From positions 2,232,001 through 2,296,000 of the forward strand of contig NZ_JACCBT010000001.1 of the NCBI RefSeq assembly GCF_013409045.1: a stretch of 64,000 bases of DNA. The letters run 5' to 3'. Origin of the DNA: Actinomadura citrea. Lineage in GTDB: Bacteria; Actinomycetota; Actinomycetes; Streptosporangiales; Streptosporangiaceae. Positions 1 to 8,128 of the stretch are shown here, in pieces (positions within the stretch are counted from its first letter, which is position 1; each line of letters opens with the position of its first letter). A program made the translations under genes and the position numbers. The notes under the pieces were generated by a model. It was given only the letters and a program-made list of their open reading frames with translations. It was not told the origin of the DNA and made no database searches.

Positions 1-1
1 G

Positions 2-1123
2 TTCAAGATCGTGAGTGACCGGCACCTGGGGCGGCTCACCTTCGTCCGGATCTACACCGGGCGGCTGGTGGCGGGCGCGAGCGTGCTCAACAGCGTCAAG
101 ACGCGCAAGGAGCGGATCGGCAAGATCTACCGCATGCACGCCGACACGCGCGAGGAGATCGCGTCGGCGGGCGCGGGCGACATCGTCGCGGTGATGGGGC
201 TCAAGCAGACCACCACCGGCGAGACGCTCTGCGACGAGGCGCGCCCGGTGGTCCTGGAGTCCATGGACTTCCCGGCGCCGGTCATCGAGGTCGCGATCGA
301 GCCGCGCTCCAAGGCCGACCGGGAGAAGCTGGGCGCCGCGATCCAGCGGCTCTCGGAGGAGGATCCGTCGTTCCAGGTCCACGACGAGGAGGGGCAGACC
401 GTCATCGGCGGCATGGGCGAACTCCATCTGGAGATCCTCATCGACCGCATGCGGGAGGAGTTCCACGTCGAGGCGGCCGTCGGCCGCCCGCGCGTGGCCT
501 ACCGCGAGACGATCCGCACGGCCGTGGACCGGGTCGACCTCACCCACCGCAAGCAGACGGGAGGCAAGGGCCAGTACGCGAAGGTGCAGATCGCCGTCGA
601 GCCCGTCGAGGACGGGTACGAGTTCGTCAACCGGGTCACCGGCGGACGGATTCCGAAGGAGTTCATCCCCTCGGTGGACGCGGGCTGCCAGGAGGCGATG
701 CGCTTCGGCGTCCTCGCCGGGCACGAGATGACGGGCGTGCGGGTCACGCTGCTGGACGGCGACTTCCACCCCGTCGACTCGTCCGAGCTCGCCTTCAAGA
801 TCGCCGGTTCGCTGGCGTTCGGGGAGGCGGTGCGGCGCGCGTCCCCCGTGCTGCTCGAACCGGTGATGACCGTCGAGGTCACCGCCCCCGAGGAGCATCT
901 GGGCGCGGTGATCGGCGACCTCAACGCCCGCCGCGGCCGGATCGAGGGGACCGACGAGCGCGCGGGCGCCCGGGTGGTGCACGCCCTCGTACCGCTGTCG
1001 GAGATGTTCGGCTACGTCGGGCACCTGCGCGGCATGACGTCGGGCCGCGGGGTGTTCACCATGCGGTTCGCGTCCTACGCGGAGGTCCCGGCCGCGGTCG
1101 CCCGGACCCTCGTCTCGGGCTGA
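2..1123 (+). CDS. Elongation factor G family protein (EF-G2/FusA2-like), 3' part
   Basis: This is the C-terminal 373 residues of a translational GTPase; the G domain lies before the window. What remains covers part of domain II, domain III ([10 protein letters not shown] motif), domain IV (a GGKGQYAKV segment where EF-G inserts into the A site) and domain V, ending in the EF-G-type SYAEVP tail. Ribosomal-protein and tuf genes are not adjacent and several motifs deviate from canonical FusA ([13 protein letters not shown] instead of YVGDLRSKTQGRA). I therefore take it as the actinobacterial EF-G paralogue rather than the housekeeping factor. A perfect hairpin follows the stop. The open frame runs to base 2, so the true start is outside. 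Confidence 0.82.
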   Translation, partial: FKIVSDRHLGRLTFVRIYTGRLVAGASVLNSVKTRKERIGKIYRMHADTREEIASAGAGDIVAVMGLKQTTTGETLCDEARPVVLESMDFPAPVIEVAIEPRSKADREKLGAAIQRLSEEDPSFQVHDEEGQTVIGGMGELHLEILIDRMREEFHVEAAVGRPRVAYRETIRTAVDRVDLTHRKQTGGKGQYAKVQIAVEPVEDGYEFVNRVTGGRIPKEFIPSVDAGCQEAMRFGVLAGHEMTGVRVTLLDGDFHPVDSSELAFKIAGSLAFGEAVRRASPVLLEPVMTVEVTAPEEHLGAVIGDLNARRGRIEGTDERAGARVVHALVPLSEMFGYVGHLRGMTSGRGVFTMRFASYAEVPAAVARTLVSG

Positions 1124-1126
1124 TGT

Positions 1127-1158
1127 GAAGGGGGCCCGGCTCTCGCCGGGCCCCCTTC
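1127..1158 (+). terminator. Intrinsic-type terminator after the EF-G paralogue
   Basis: A perfect 14-bp stem (gaagggggcccggc / gccgggcccccttc) with a TCTC loop begins 4 nt after the stop codon and is followed by TTCAC. No long T-tract is present, as is usual for high-GC actinobacterial terminators. Confidence 0.75.
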
Positions 1159-1309
1159 TTCACGCGCCGGCCAGACCTCGCCGAGACCTGCGCCACACGG
1201 GGTGTACGGGGTGCGGACACGGGAATCGTCGGTCGCGGAGCCACCGGCCCACTAGTCTCTGCCGGGGCGGGACGCCGGGTCCCGCCGGTCCGCGAGGAGG
1301 AGCCCCCAG

Positions 1310-2656
1310 GTGTTCGAGTCGGTGCTCGTGGCCAACCGCGGCGAGATCGCCGGGCGGATCGTGCACACCGCCCGCGCGATGGGGCTCAAGACGATCGCGG
1401 TGTACTCCGCGGCCGACGAGGGCCTGCCCTTCGTCGCCGAGGCGGACGAGGCCGTCCTGATCGGGCCCGCCGAGCCGTCCGGCAGCTACCTCAACGCCGC
1501 CGCGATCCTGGAGGCCGCGCACCGGACCAACGCGCAGGCCGTCCATCCCGGCCACGGGTTCCTCGCCGAGAGCGCCTCGTTCGCCCGGCAGGTCGCCGAC
1601 CGCGGCCTGGTCTGGGTCGGCCCGCCGCCGCTCGCCATCGCCCGGATGGGCGACAAGATCAACGCCCGGAACCTGATGAAGGAGGCGGGCGTCCCCGTCG
1701 CCCCCGGGGTCTGGGAGCCCGTGCCGGACGCGGCGACGGCGGTCGAGGAGGCCGAGCGCATCGGCTATCCCGTCATGGTGAAGCCCGCCGCGGGCGGCGG
1801 CGGCATCGGCCTGGCCGCCGTCCACGACGAGGCGTCGCTGCGCAAGGCGTTCGAGGAGGCCCGCGCCGCCGCCGAACAGATCTTCGGCCGGGGCGACATC
1901 CTGCTGGAACGGTACGTCGAGGGCGCCCGGCACGTCGAGGTGCAGATCCTCGGCCTGGCCGACGGCACCGTGCTCGCGCTGGGCGAGCGCGAGTGCTCCG
2001 TCCAGCGCCGGTACCAGAAGGTCGTGGAGGAGTCCCCGTCCCCCGGCATCACCCCGGCGCTGCGCGAGCGGATGCTGGCCGCCGCCGTCCGCGCGGGCGA
2101 GGCCGTCGGCTACCGCGGCGCCGGCACCGTCGAGTGCCTGGTCGACCCCGCCGCCCAGGAGTTCTCCTTCCTGGAGATGGACACCCGCCTCCAGATCGAG
2201 CACCCGGTCACCGAGATGGTCACCGGCATCGACCTCGTCGAGCAGCAGTTCCGCATCGCCGCCGGCGAACCGGTCTCGTTCACCGGCGCCGCCCCGCGCG
2301 GGCACGCCATCGAGTTCCGCGTCCAGGCCGAGGACCCGCGGCGCTTCCTGCCCGGCACGGGCGAGATCACGGTGTGGGAGGAGCCCGTCGGCGACGGCAT
2401 CCGCATCGACGCGGGCTACGCCGAGGGCACCACCGTCACCCGCCACTACGACCCGCTGCTGGCCAAGCTGTGCGTCCACGGCGACGACCGCGCCCACGCC
2501 CTGGCCCGCGCCCGCGCCGCGCTGGAGGCGTTCCACATCGAGGGCCCGCCGACGAACCTGCCCTTCCTGCGCGAACTACTCGACCGCCCGGAGTTCGCGA
2601 CCGGAACCTACGACACCGGGCTGGTCGCGCGCATGCGCGGCCCCCAGGCCCCCTGA
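1310..2656 (+). CDS. Biotin carboxylase (acetyl/acyl-CoA carboxylase AccC-type subunit)
   Basis: A stand-alone 448-aa biotin carboxylase, the usual AccC length, with no BCCP or carboxyltransferase domain. It opens with the typical VLVANRGEIA, has the ATP-grasp glycine loop (GGGGIG, where most AccC have GGGGRG), and a metal/catalytic segment (LEMDTRLQIEHPVTE) close to the family EMNTRxQVEHPVTE. It carboxylates biotin on a partner BCCP using ATP and bicarbonate. Start is the GTG at 1310 preceded by an AGGAGG-like site. The partner subunits are not in the window. The biotin gene bsaP follows 33 nt downstream on the same strand, so the two may be cotranscribed. Confidence 0.88.
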   Translation: MFESVLVANRGEIAGRIVHTARAMGLKTIAVYSAADEGLPFVAEADEAVLIGPAEPSGSYLNAAAILEAAHRTNAQAVHPGHGFLAESASFARQVADRGLVWVGPPPLAIARMGDKINARNLMKEAGVPVAPGVWEPVPDAATAVEEAERIGYPVMVKPAAGGGGIGLAAVHDEASLRKAFEEARAAAEQIFGRGDILLERYVEGARHVEVQILGLADGTVLALGERECSVQRRYQKVVEESPSPGITPALRERMLAAAVRAGEAVGYRGAGTVECLVDPAAQEFSFLEMDTRLQIEHPVTEMVTGIDLVEQQFRIAAGEPVSFTGAAPRGHAIEFRVQAEDPRRFLPGTGEITVWEEPVGDGIRIDAGYAEGTTVTRHYDPLLAKLCVHGDDRAHALARARAALEAFHIEGPPTNLPFLRELLDRPEFATGTYDTGLVARMRGPQAP

Positions 2657-2689
2657 GCACCGCCCCCGCGCCCGTCGTAGAGTGACGCC

Positions 2690-2878
2690 GTGTACTGCGA
2701 CCGCTGCGGCGAGCCCGCCGAGGGCGACCACACCCCCTGCCGGACCGCCCGCCGGATGGAACCGCCCCGCTACTGCCCCCACTGCCGCCGCCGCCTGATC
2801 GTCCAGGTGACCCCCACCGCCTGGACGGCCGAATGCTCCCAACACGGCCCCCAGGAACCCGCAGGTCAAGCCCCGTAG
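2690..2878 (+). CDS. bsaP: Biotin synthase auxiliary protein BsaP
   Basis: A 62-aa Cys-rich protein with Cys at 3, 6, 17, 29, 32 and 49 and a His at 52, followed by a Pro-rich tail. The core (PPRYCPHCRRRL, VQVTPTAWTAECS) matches my memory of the small actinobacterial protein shown to be needed by mycobacterial BioB to turn dethiobiotin into biotin, probably by supporting the enzyme's iron-sulfur chemistry. In mycobacteria it lies next to bioB. Here bioB starts about 2.2 kb downstream, with a toxin-antitoxin pair and a lipoprotein gene in between. GTG start at 2690. Its 3' end overlaps the converging yoeB by 13 nt. Confidence 0.78.
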   Translation: MYCDRCGEPAEGDHTPCRTARRMEPPRYCPHCRRRLIVQVTPTAWTAECSQHGPQEPAGQAP

Positions 2879-3126
2879 TGGTAACGGCAGGCGGCGATGC
2901 GGATCTCGTTCTCGCCCAGTTTGTAGACCAGGCGATGCTCGTCGGTGATCCGGCGCGACCAGTAACCATGGAATCCGTGCTTCAACGGCTCTGGCTTGCC
3001 GATACCGTCATTGCCGTTGCGCTGGATGTCCTTGAGCAGGTTATTGATCCGCTTGAGGATCTTGCGGTCCTCGGTCTGCCACCAGACGTAGTCGTTCCAG
3101 GCGCTCTCGTCCCAGACCAGCTTCAT
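2866..3126 (-). CDS. yoeB: YoeB-type mRNA interferase toxin
   Basis: An 86-aa Txe/YoeB toxin that, in the known family, cleaves mRNA in the ribosomal A site. Residues E46, R65, H83 and Y84, catalytic in E. coli YoeB, fall at exactly the same numbers here (KPEPLK, EHRLVY, RYHY), so the enzyme looks intact. The ATG overlaps the stop of the antitoxin gene by 4 nt (ATGA), the standard translationally coupled arrangement. It converges on bsaP with a 13-nt overlap of coding ends, which suggests insertion of the cassette between bsaP and bioD. Confidence 0.93.
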   Translation of the reverse strand: MKLVWDESAWNDYVWWQTEDRKILKRINNLLKDIQRNGNDGIGKPEPLKHGFHGYWSRRITDEHRLVYKLGENEIRIAACRYHYGA

Positions 3127-3374
3127 TCGGCGAGAGGCCGCTCGACTCCGGCTCCGTGCTCCAGACGGTCTATGGAAGCCAGCAGCCGCCGGGCGTTCTC
3201 GGGGCTCCTGAGCAGGTAGGCGGTCTCCTTCAGTGACTCGTAGTCGTCGAGCGCCACGATGACCACCGGCTCGTGCCCGGCACGCGTGATGATCACTTCT
3301 TCGCGGTCGTCGACGACCGCGTTGAGCGTCTCGGCGTAATGCGCGCGAGACTCCGAGTACGTCATCGTCTTCAT
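3123..3374 (-). CDS. yefM: YefM-type antitoxin (Phd/YefM family)
   Basis: An 83-aa Phd/YefM antitoxin: N-terminal DNA-binding part (MTYSESRAHYAETLNAV, VIITRAGHEPVVIVALDDYESL) and a C-terminal toxin-neutralising tail. I place the start at ATG 3374, seven codons inside the longest frame. A GGAGGTG site lies 4-6 nt upstream, and the longer version would run into the operator palindrome. It is the first gene of the operon and, with YoeB, is expected to repress its own promoter. Confidence 0.92.
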   Translation of the reverse strand: MKTMTYSESRAHYAETLNAVVDDREEVIITRAGHEPVVIVALDDYESLKETAYLLRSPENARRLLASIDRLEHGAGVERPLAE

Positions 3375-3387
3375 GTCACACCTCCAT

Positions 3388-3407
3388 ACGTACAAGAAAT
3401 TGTACGT
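3388..3407. promoter_or_regulatory. YefM-YoeB autoregulatory operator
   Basis: An inverted repeat with 8-bp arms (ACGTACAA / TTGTACGT) and a GAAA spacer lies 14-33 nt upstream of the yefM ATG. E. coli YefM binds palindromes with TGTACA cores; each half here carries the TTGTAC/GTACAA variant. Position and sequence fit conditional-cooperativity autorepression. Confidence 0.7.
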
Positions 3408-3431
3408 TGAGCCAGGGTGTTCGGCAACTGG

Positions 3432-4211
3432 TCAGGCGACGTCCTGGCAGGAGGACTCGGCGGGGAGGAGGGGGCGCAGGCGGACAGAATAGGTCTGGCC
3501 GCCGCTGCGCCACGCGGTGTCCGGGCTTGTACCGGGGACCTTCCCGGCCGGGGCCACCGTGCAGACCGCACCGGCCACCTGGACGCCCTTGCCGAGCGGC
3601 TCCAGCGGCCACGTCCTGACGGTGGCGCTTCCCGTGGGCGGCCCGGCGAGCACGGCGGTCTTCCGCGGCTTGTAAGGTCCGGGCTTCCCGGCGAGGTCGG
3701 ACGCGGGCCAGGCGGCCGGGTCGAGGCGCTTGAGGAAGCGTCCCTCCGGGCCCGCCTGCGCCTCGGGCTGGACGATCCGGGTCGTCGCGCCGTCCATGGC
3801 GACCACGATCGTGATCGCGTCCGTGACGCCGCCGGGCCCGACCGTGTGGGAGCGGGCGAGGCCGGCCGCGCGGGCCTCGTCCAGGAGGCGCCGCAGGGCT
3901 TCGGGCCTCAGGCGGTACTCGGTCGGCCCGCCCTGGGCCGAGGCCACCGCGCGGCCCGTGGAGTAGAGGGAGAAGTCGGGAAGGCTTCCGGGGCCGCCGA
4001 GACCGGCGATGCCGCCGGTCCTGCGCCACCGCAGGACGAGCTTCTCGCCCGCAGGGGTGTCCTTGACGGGGGACGAGGCCGTGGTGGAGGCGGGGGCGGA
4101 GGGCCCGGCGGTGCCGGAGCCGTCGCCGCAGGCGGCCGACCCGGCGCAGGCGACCAGGACGGCGCAGGCGAGTGCCGGCACTCGGTGGGAGCGTGTGTAC
4201 GGACCGGCCAT
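3432..4211 (-). CDS. Putative lipoprotein, unknown function
   Basis: A 259-aa exported protein. Residues 10-28 form a lipoprotein signal with LVAC (Cys22) as best lipobox and a second Cys at 28, followed by a Ser/Thr/Pro/Ala-rich linker. The globular part, from about residue 55, has a [26 protein letters not shown] stretch seen in secreted actinobacterial proteins of unknown role, and a single late Cys pair (VAGAVCTVA and ESSCQDV). I chose ATG 4211 because it places the signal peptide at the N-terminus; the frame stays open for 68 more codons upstream. It diverges from bioD. No function is assigned. Confidence 0.7.
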   Translation of the reverse strand: MAGPYTRSHRVPALACAVLVACAGSAACGDGSGTAGPSAPASTTASSPVKDTPAGEKLVLRWRRTGGIAGLGGPGSLPDFSLYSTGRAVASAQGGPTEYRLRPEALRRLLDEARAAGLARSHTVGPGGVTDAITIVVAMDGATTRIVQPEAQAGPEGRFLKRLDPAAWPASDLAGKPGPYKPRKTAVLAGPPTGSATVRTWPLEPLGKGVQVAGAVCTVAPAGKVPGTSPDTAWRSGGQTYSVRLRPLLPAESSCQDVA

Positions 4212-4305
4212 GACGGTTGGACGCTCGGTGCCGCGCCCCGGTTCCGCCGATTCCGGGAACACCCGGCGACGGGCCGGTTCCGGGCCCGCGCTAGTGTGCC
4301 GATCT

Positions 4306-5037
4306 GTGAGTGTGCTCGTTGTGACCGGGACCTGCACGGGTGTGGGGAAGACCGTCGTCACCGCGGCGCTGGCCGCGGTCGCCGCCGCGCGCGGCGCGTC
4401 GGTCGCCGTCGTCAAACCCGGTCAGACCGGGGTCGGCGGCGGGGAGCCGGGCGACCTCGACGAGGTCCGCAGGCTCGCGGGGATCGACGACGTGCACGAG
4501 TACGCGCGGTTCCCCGACCCCCTGTCCCCGGCCGCGGCGGCCCGGCACGCGGGGATGCCGCCCGTCCGGCTGCCGGACGTCGCCGAGCGCGTCGGGGACC
4601 TGGCGTCCGGGCGGCGGCTGGTGCTGGTCGAGGGGGCGGGCGGGCTCCTCGTCCGCTACGACGAGGAGGGCGGCACGATCGCCGACCTCGCGCGCTGGCT
4701 CGGCGCCGCCGTCGTGGTGGTGGCCCGTCCGGACCTCGGCACGCTCAACCACACCGCGCTCACCCTGGAGGCGATGGCGCACCGCGGGGTGCAGCTCGCC
4801 GGGGTGGTGATCGGCGCGTGGCCGGACGCCCCCGACCTCGCCATGCGCAGCAACATCCGCGACCTGGAGACCATCGCGGCCCGCCCGCTGTCGGGCGCGC
4901 TGCCCGCCGGCGCCGGGGCCCTGGACCCGGCGGAGTTCCTCGTGGCCGCGCACCGCGGCCTGGCCCCCTCGTTCGGCGGCGGATTCGACGCCGCCGCCTT
5001 CCGCGCCGCCTTCGGCCTCGACAAGGAGAACACGTGA
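4306..5037 (+). CDS. bioD: ATP-dependent dethiobiotin synthetase
   Basis: A 243-aa BioD, which closes the ureido ring of dethiobiotin from 7,8-diaminopelargonate, CO2 and ATP. The P-loop GTCTGVGKT is at residues 8-16, followed by the KPGQTG substrate segment and [12 protein letters not shown] 4306 is chosen because it puts VLVVTGT at the extreme N-terminus as in other BioD proteins; the frame is open further upstream but without similarity. Its stop overlaps the bioB GTG by 4 nt, so the two are translationally coupled. Confidence 0.93.
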   Translation: MSVLVVTGTCTGVGKTVVTAALAAVAAARGASVAVVKPGQTGVGGGEPGDLDEVRRLAGIDDVHEYARFPDPLSPAAAARHAGMPPVRLPDVAERVGDLASGRRLVLVEGAGGLLVRYDEEGGTIADLARWLGAAVVVVARPDLGTLNHTALTLEAMAHRGVQLAGVVIGAWPDAPDLAMRSNIRDLETIAARPLSGALPAGAGALDPAEFLVAAHRGLAPSFGGGFDAAAFRAAFGLDKENT

Positions 5038-6029
5038 CGGACATTCTCGACATCGCGCGCCGCCAGGTCCTGGACGAGGGCGAGGGCCTGTCGCAGGGGC
5101 AGGTGCTGGAGGTGCTGAACCTGCCGGACGACCGGCTCCAGGACCTGCTCGCGCTCGCCCACGACGTCCGGATGCGGTGGTGCGGGCCGGAGGTCGAGGT
5201 CGAGGGGATCGTGTCGCTGAAGACCGGCGGCTGCCCGGAGGACTGCCACTTCTGCTCGCAGTCCGGCAAGTTCGAGTCGCCCGTCCGGTCGGTGTGGCTG
5301 AACATCCCCGAGCTGGTCGAGGCGGCGAAGGAGACCGCCGCGACCGGCGCCACCGAGTTCTGCATCGTCGCCGCCGTGCGGGGACCGGACGAGCGGCTGA
5401 TGTCGCAGGTCCGCGAGGGCGTCAAGGCCATCAACGACGCCGTCGAGATCAACATCGCGTGCTCGCTCGGCATGCTCACCCAGGCGCAGGTGGACGAGCT
5501 GGCCACGATGGGCGTCCACCGCTACAACCACAACCTGGAGACGGCCCGCTCCCACTTCCCGAACGTGGTCACCACGCACGCGTGGGAGGAGCGCTGGGAC
5601 ACCCTCCGCATGGTCAAGGACGCCGGCATGGAGGTGTGCTGCGGCGGCATCGTCGGCATGGGCGAGAGCGTCGAGCAGCGCGCCGAGTTCGCCGGGCAGC
5701 TCGCGGAACTGGAGCCCGACGAGGTCCCGCTGAACTTCCTCGCGCCGCGCCCCGGCACCCCGTTCGCCGACTACCCGCTGGTCGAGGGCACCGAGGCGCT
5801 GAGGACGATCGCCGCGTTCCGGCTCGCCCTGCCCCGCACCATCCTGCGCTACGCCGGCGGCCGCGAGCTCACCCTCGGCGACCTCGGCACCCGCGAGGGC
5901 ATGCTCGGCGGCATCAACGCGGTGATCGTCGGCAACTACCTCACCACCCTCGGCCGCCCGGCGCGGCAGGACCTGGAACTGCTCACCGAGCTGCAGATGC
6001 CGATCAAGGCCCTCGGCCGGACGCTCTGA
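5034..6029 (+). CDS. bioB: Biotin synthase
   Basis: A 331-aa radical-SAM enzyme that inserts sulfur into dethiobiotin. The CxxxCxxC cluster motif is Cys67, Cys71 and Cys74 ([10 protein letters not shown]), followed by YNHNLET and the [11 protein letters not shown] segment typical of BioB. GTG start at 5034 overlaps the bioD stop. In actinobacteria this enzyme type is expected to work with BsaP, whose gene lies 2.2 kb upstream. A palindromic terminator separates it from the converging dasR-like gene. Confidence 0.95.
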   Translation: MTDILDIARRQVLDEGEGLSQGQVLEVLNLPDDRLQDLLALAHDVRMRWCGPEVEVEGIVSLKTGGCPEDCHFCSQSGKFESPVRSVWLNIPELVEAAKETAATGATEFCIVAAVRGPDERLMSQVREGVKAINDAVEINIACSLGMLTQAQVDELATMGVHRYNHNLETARSHFPNVVTTHAWEERWDTLRMVKDAGMEVCCGGIVGMGESVEQRAEFAGQLAELEPDEVPLNFLAPRPGTPFADYPLVEGTEALRTIAAFRLALPRTILRYAGGRELTLGDLGTREGMLGGINAVIVGNYLTTLGRPARQDLELLTELQMPIKALGRTL

Positions 6030-6049
6030 GACCCGCCGCGCGGCGGGTC
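6030..6049. terminator. Bidirectional terminator between bioB and the GntR gene
   Basis: A perfect 20-nt palindrome (gacccgccgcgcggcgggtc) fills the gap between the two converging stop codons, giving an 8-bp stem with GCGC loop on either strand. Confidence 0.6.
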
Positions 6050-6851
6050 AGCGGCTCAGCCGGGTGATGAACTTGTAGCGGTCGCCCCGGTACAGGGACT
6101 GGGCCCACTCGACCGGCTGGCCCGTCGTGTCGAAGGCGTGGCGGGACAGCAGCAGCATCGGCAGGCCGACGTCCACGCCCAGGAGCTGGGCGTCGTGCGG
6201 GGTGGCGAGGACGGTCTCGATCGTCTCCTCGGCCTCGGTGAGGTGGACGTCGTAGGCGGTCGCGAGCGTCTCGTACAGGGAGTGGTGGCGCGGCAGCTCG
6301 CGGCGCAGGCCCGGGAAGCGGCGGGCCGGGAGGTGCGAGGTGTCGATCGACATCGGCTCGCCGTCGGCCAGCCGGAGGCGGTGGATCCGCAGCACCCGGC
6401 CGCCGGGGCGGATGCACAGGAGGTTGGCGAGGCGCTCGTCGGCGCTGACGTAGCCGGCCTCCAGGATGCGGGTCTCGGGGCGCAGCCCGTGGTGCCGCAT
6501 GTCCTCGGTGTAGCTGACGAGCTGGAGTTCCTGGGCGACCTTCGGCTTGGCGACGAAGGTGCCCTTGCCCTGGATGCGCTGGAGGCGCCCCTCCACGACC
6601 AGCTCGGCGAGGGCCTGCCGGACGGTGGTGCGGGACGTCTCGTACTTCTCCGCGAGGGTCCGCTCGGGCGGCAGCGGGCTGCCCGCGGGAAGCGACTGGA
6701 TCAGCTCGACCAGCAGTTCCTTGAGCTTGTAGTACTTGGGGATCCGGGGCGCCTGGTTCGGGTGGCGCTTACCGATGTCGCCGAGCGAGACCCGGTCGAA
6801 GCCGTGCTCGAACCCGCCCCCGTGCCGGGGCCCGCCTCTGACCTCCGTCAC
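6048..6851 (-). CDS. GntR/HutC-family regulator, DasR-like
   Basis: A 267-aa repressor: about 35 N-terminal residues, a winged-helix GntR domain ([18 protein letters not shown] around residues 72-89) and a UTRA effector domain. The recognition-helix region, the [11 protein letters not shown] linker, SYTEDMR, the AEETIET segment and the C-terminal RGDRYKF are almost those of Streptomyces DasR, the GlcN-6-P-responsive regulator of chitin/GlcNAc use. The identity is from memory. GTG 6851 has a GAGGAG site 6 nt upstream. It follows bioF on the same strand after 36 nt and has no das transporter genes nearby, so it may be a DasR paralogue or a relocated orthologue. Confidence 0.82.
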   Translation of the reverse strand: MTEVRGGPRHGGGFEHGFDRVSLGDIGKRHPNQAPRIPKYYKLKELLVELIQSLPAGSPLPPERTLAEKYETSRTTVRQALAELVVEGRLQRIQGKGTFVAKPKVAQELQLVSYTEDMRHHGLRPETRILEAGYVSADERLANLLCIRPGGRVLRIHRLRLADGEPMSIDTSHLPARRFPGLRRELPRHHSLYETLATAYDVHLTEAEETIETVLATPHDAQLLGVDVGLPMLLLSRHAFDTTGQPVEWAQSLYRGDRYKFITRLSR

Positions 6852-6887
6852 GGCATCTCCTCACGTTCATCACCGGTTTCCCCGATG

Positions 6888-8051
6888 TTATGGGTGAAGA
6901 CTACGGCCGGTAGAGGAGGCGATTTCCGCCAGGGCCGCCCGCAATCGTGTGAGGTCGGACTCGTCCAGCGTGGCGCGTGCGGTGAGGCGCAGGCAGGCCC
7001 GGCCCTTGGGAACCGACGGCGGACGGAAGCAGCCGACGCGGAGACCGTGCTCAGCGCAGATCTCGGCGGCCCGCACCGCGGCCTGCGGCTCGCCCAGGAA
7101 CACGGGGACCACGGCCGCCGCGGGCGGGGCCGTTTCCAGGCCGGAACCGGCCGCCAGGTTTGAGATCGCCAGGGCCCGCTCGCGGGCCCTGCCGGGCAGC
7201 CCGGGGTCGGATCCGAGCACGTCCAGCGCGGCGAGGGCGGCGCCCGCGGCGGGCGGGTTCAGCCCGGTGTCGAAGATGAACGACCGTCCCGTGTCGACCA
7301 GGGCGTCGATCACCTCGGGGGCCCCGAGGACCGCCCCGCCCTGCGATGCCAGGGACTTCGACAGCGTGAGGGTGAGGACCACGTCGGGCTCGCCCGCGAG
7401 GCCGGCGGCGTGCGCCGCGCCCCGGCCCCCGTCGCCGACGACGCCGAGCGCGTGCGCCTCGTCGACCAGCAGCAGCGCCCCGTGCGCCCGGACGGCGGCG
7501 TGCAGCGCGCCCAGCGGCGCCAGGTCGCCGTCGACGGAGAACACCGCGTCGGTGACGACGACGGCGTGGTCCTCCTCGCGCTCGGCGAGGGCCCGCTCCG
7601 CGGCGGCGGCGTCCCGATGCGGGACGATCACGACGCGGGACCGCGACAGCCGGCACGCGTCCACGATGGAGGCGTGGTTGACCTGGTCGGACACCACGAG
7701 CGTGTCAGGCCCGGCGAGCGCGGTGACGGCGCCGAGGTTGGCGAGGAAACCGGAGGAGAACACCAGGCCGGCGGCGCTCCCGGTGAACGCGGCGAGCCGC
7801 CGGTCCAGCTCGGCGTGCAGCTCCGTCGTCCCGGTGACGAGGCGCGAACCGGTGGAGCCGGTGCCCCACTCGCGCGCGGCGGCGACGGCGCCCTCCACGA
7901 GCCGCGGGTCGCCGGAGAGCCCGAGGTAGTCGTTGGACGCCAGATCGGTGAGCCCGTCGGGCCGGGGGCGCAGCGACCGGCGCAGCCCGGCGGCGGCGCG
8001 CCGCCCGGCGGCGTCCCGGAGTCTGGCCAGGGGGTCTCGTACTGCGGTCAT
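6888..8051 (-). CDS. bioF: 8-amino-7-oxononanoate synthase
   Basis: A 387-aa PLP enzyme that condenses pimeloyl thioester with alanine in the first dedicated biotin step. Features: ASNDYLGLS near residue 38, GTGSTGSRLVTG (63-74), DEAH (197-200) and the PLP Schiff-base lysine K232 in TLSKSLASQGG. Start ATG 8051 removes 13 non-conserved residues of the open frame. It lies on the opposite strand from bioD-bioB and diverges from the pdtaS-like gene. bioA, needed between BioF and BioD, is not in the window. Confidence 0.92.
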   Translation of the reverse strand: MTAVRDPLARLRDAAGRRAAAGLRRSLRPRPDGLTDLASNDYLGLSGDPRLVEGAVAAAREWGTGSTGSRLVTGTTELHAELDRRLAAFTGSAAGLVFSSGFLANLGAVTALAGPDTLVVSDQVNHASIVDACRLSRSRVVIVPHRDAAAAERALAEREEDHAVVVTDAVFSVDGDLAPLGALHAAVRAHGALLLVDEAHALGVVGDGGRGAAHAAGLAGEPDVVLTLTLSKSLASQGGAVLGAPEVIDALVDTGRSFIFDTGLNPPAAGAALAALDVLGSDPGLPGRARERALAISNLAAGSGLETAPPAAAVVPVFLGEPQAAVRAAEICAEHGLRVGCFRPPSVPKGRACLRLTARATLDESDLTRLRAALAEIASSTGRSLHP

Positions 8052-8065
8052 GCCGGGCATCCTGC

Positions 8066-8093
8066 CAGGTGGCCCCGGAGGCGGGGCCACCTG
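8066..8093. promoter_or_regulatory. Inverted repeat between bioF and the PdtaS-like gene
   Basis: A perfect 11-bp inverted repeat (caggtggcccc / ggggccacctg, 6-nt spacer) sits 15 nt upstream of the bioF start and 36 nt upstream of the kinase start. It could be an operator for either gene or a leader hairpin near the bioF ribosome site. No known biotin-regulator box is recognised. Confidence 0.5.
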
Positions 8094-8128
8094 CCCTCGG
8101 ACAGAAAACCATCGGCGATGATGGTCGA

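Noticed and set aside
3417..6029. A single 870-aa fusion protein ending in biotin synthase
   Set aside because: The upstream two thirds is antisense or out-of-frame shadow of the lipoprotein gene and bioD. BioB starts at GTG 5034, coupled to the bioD stop.
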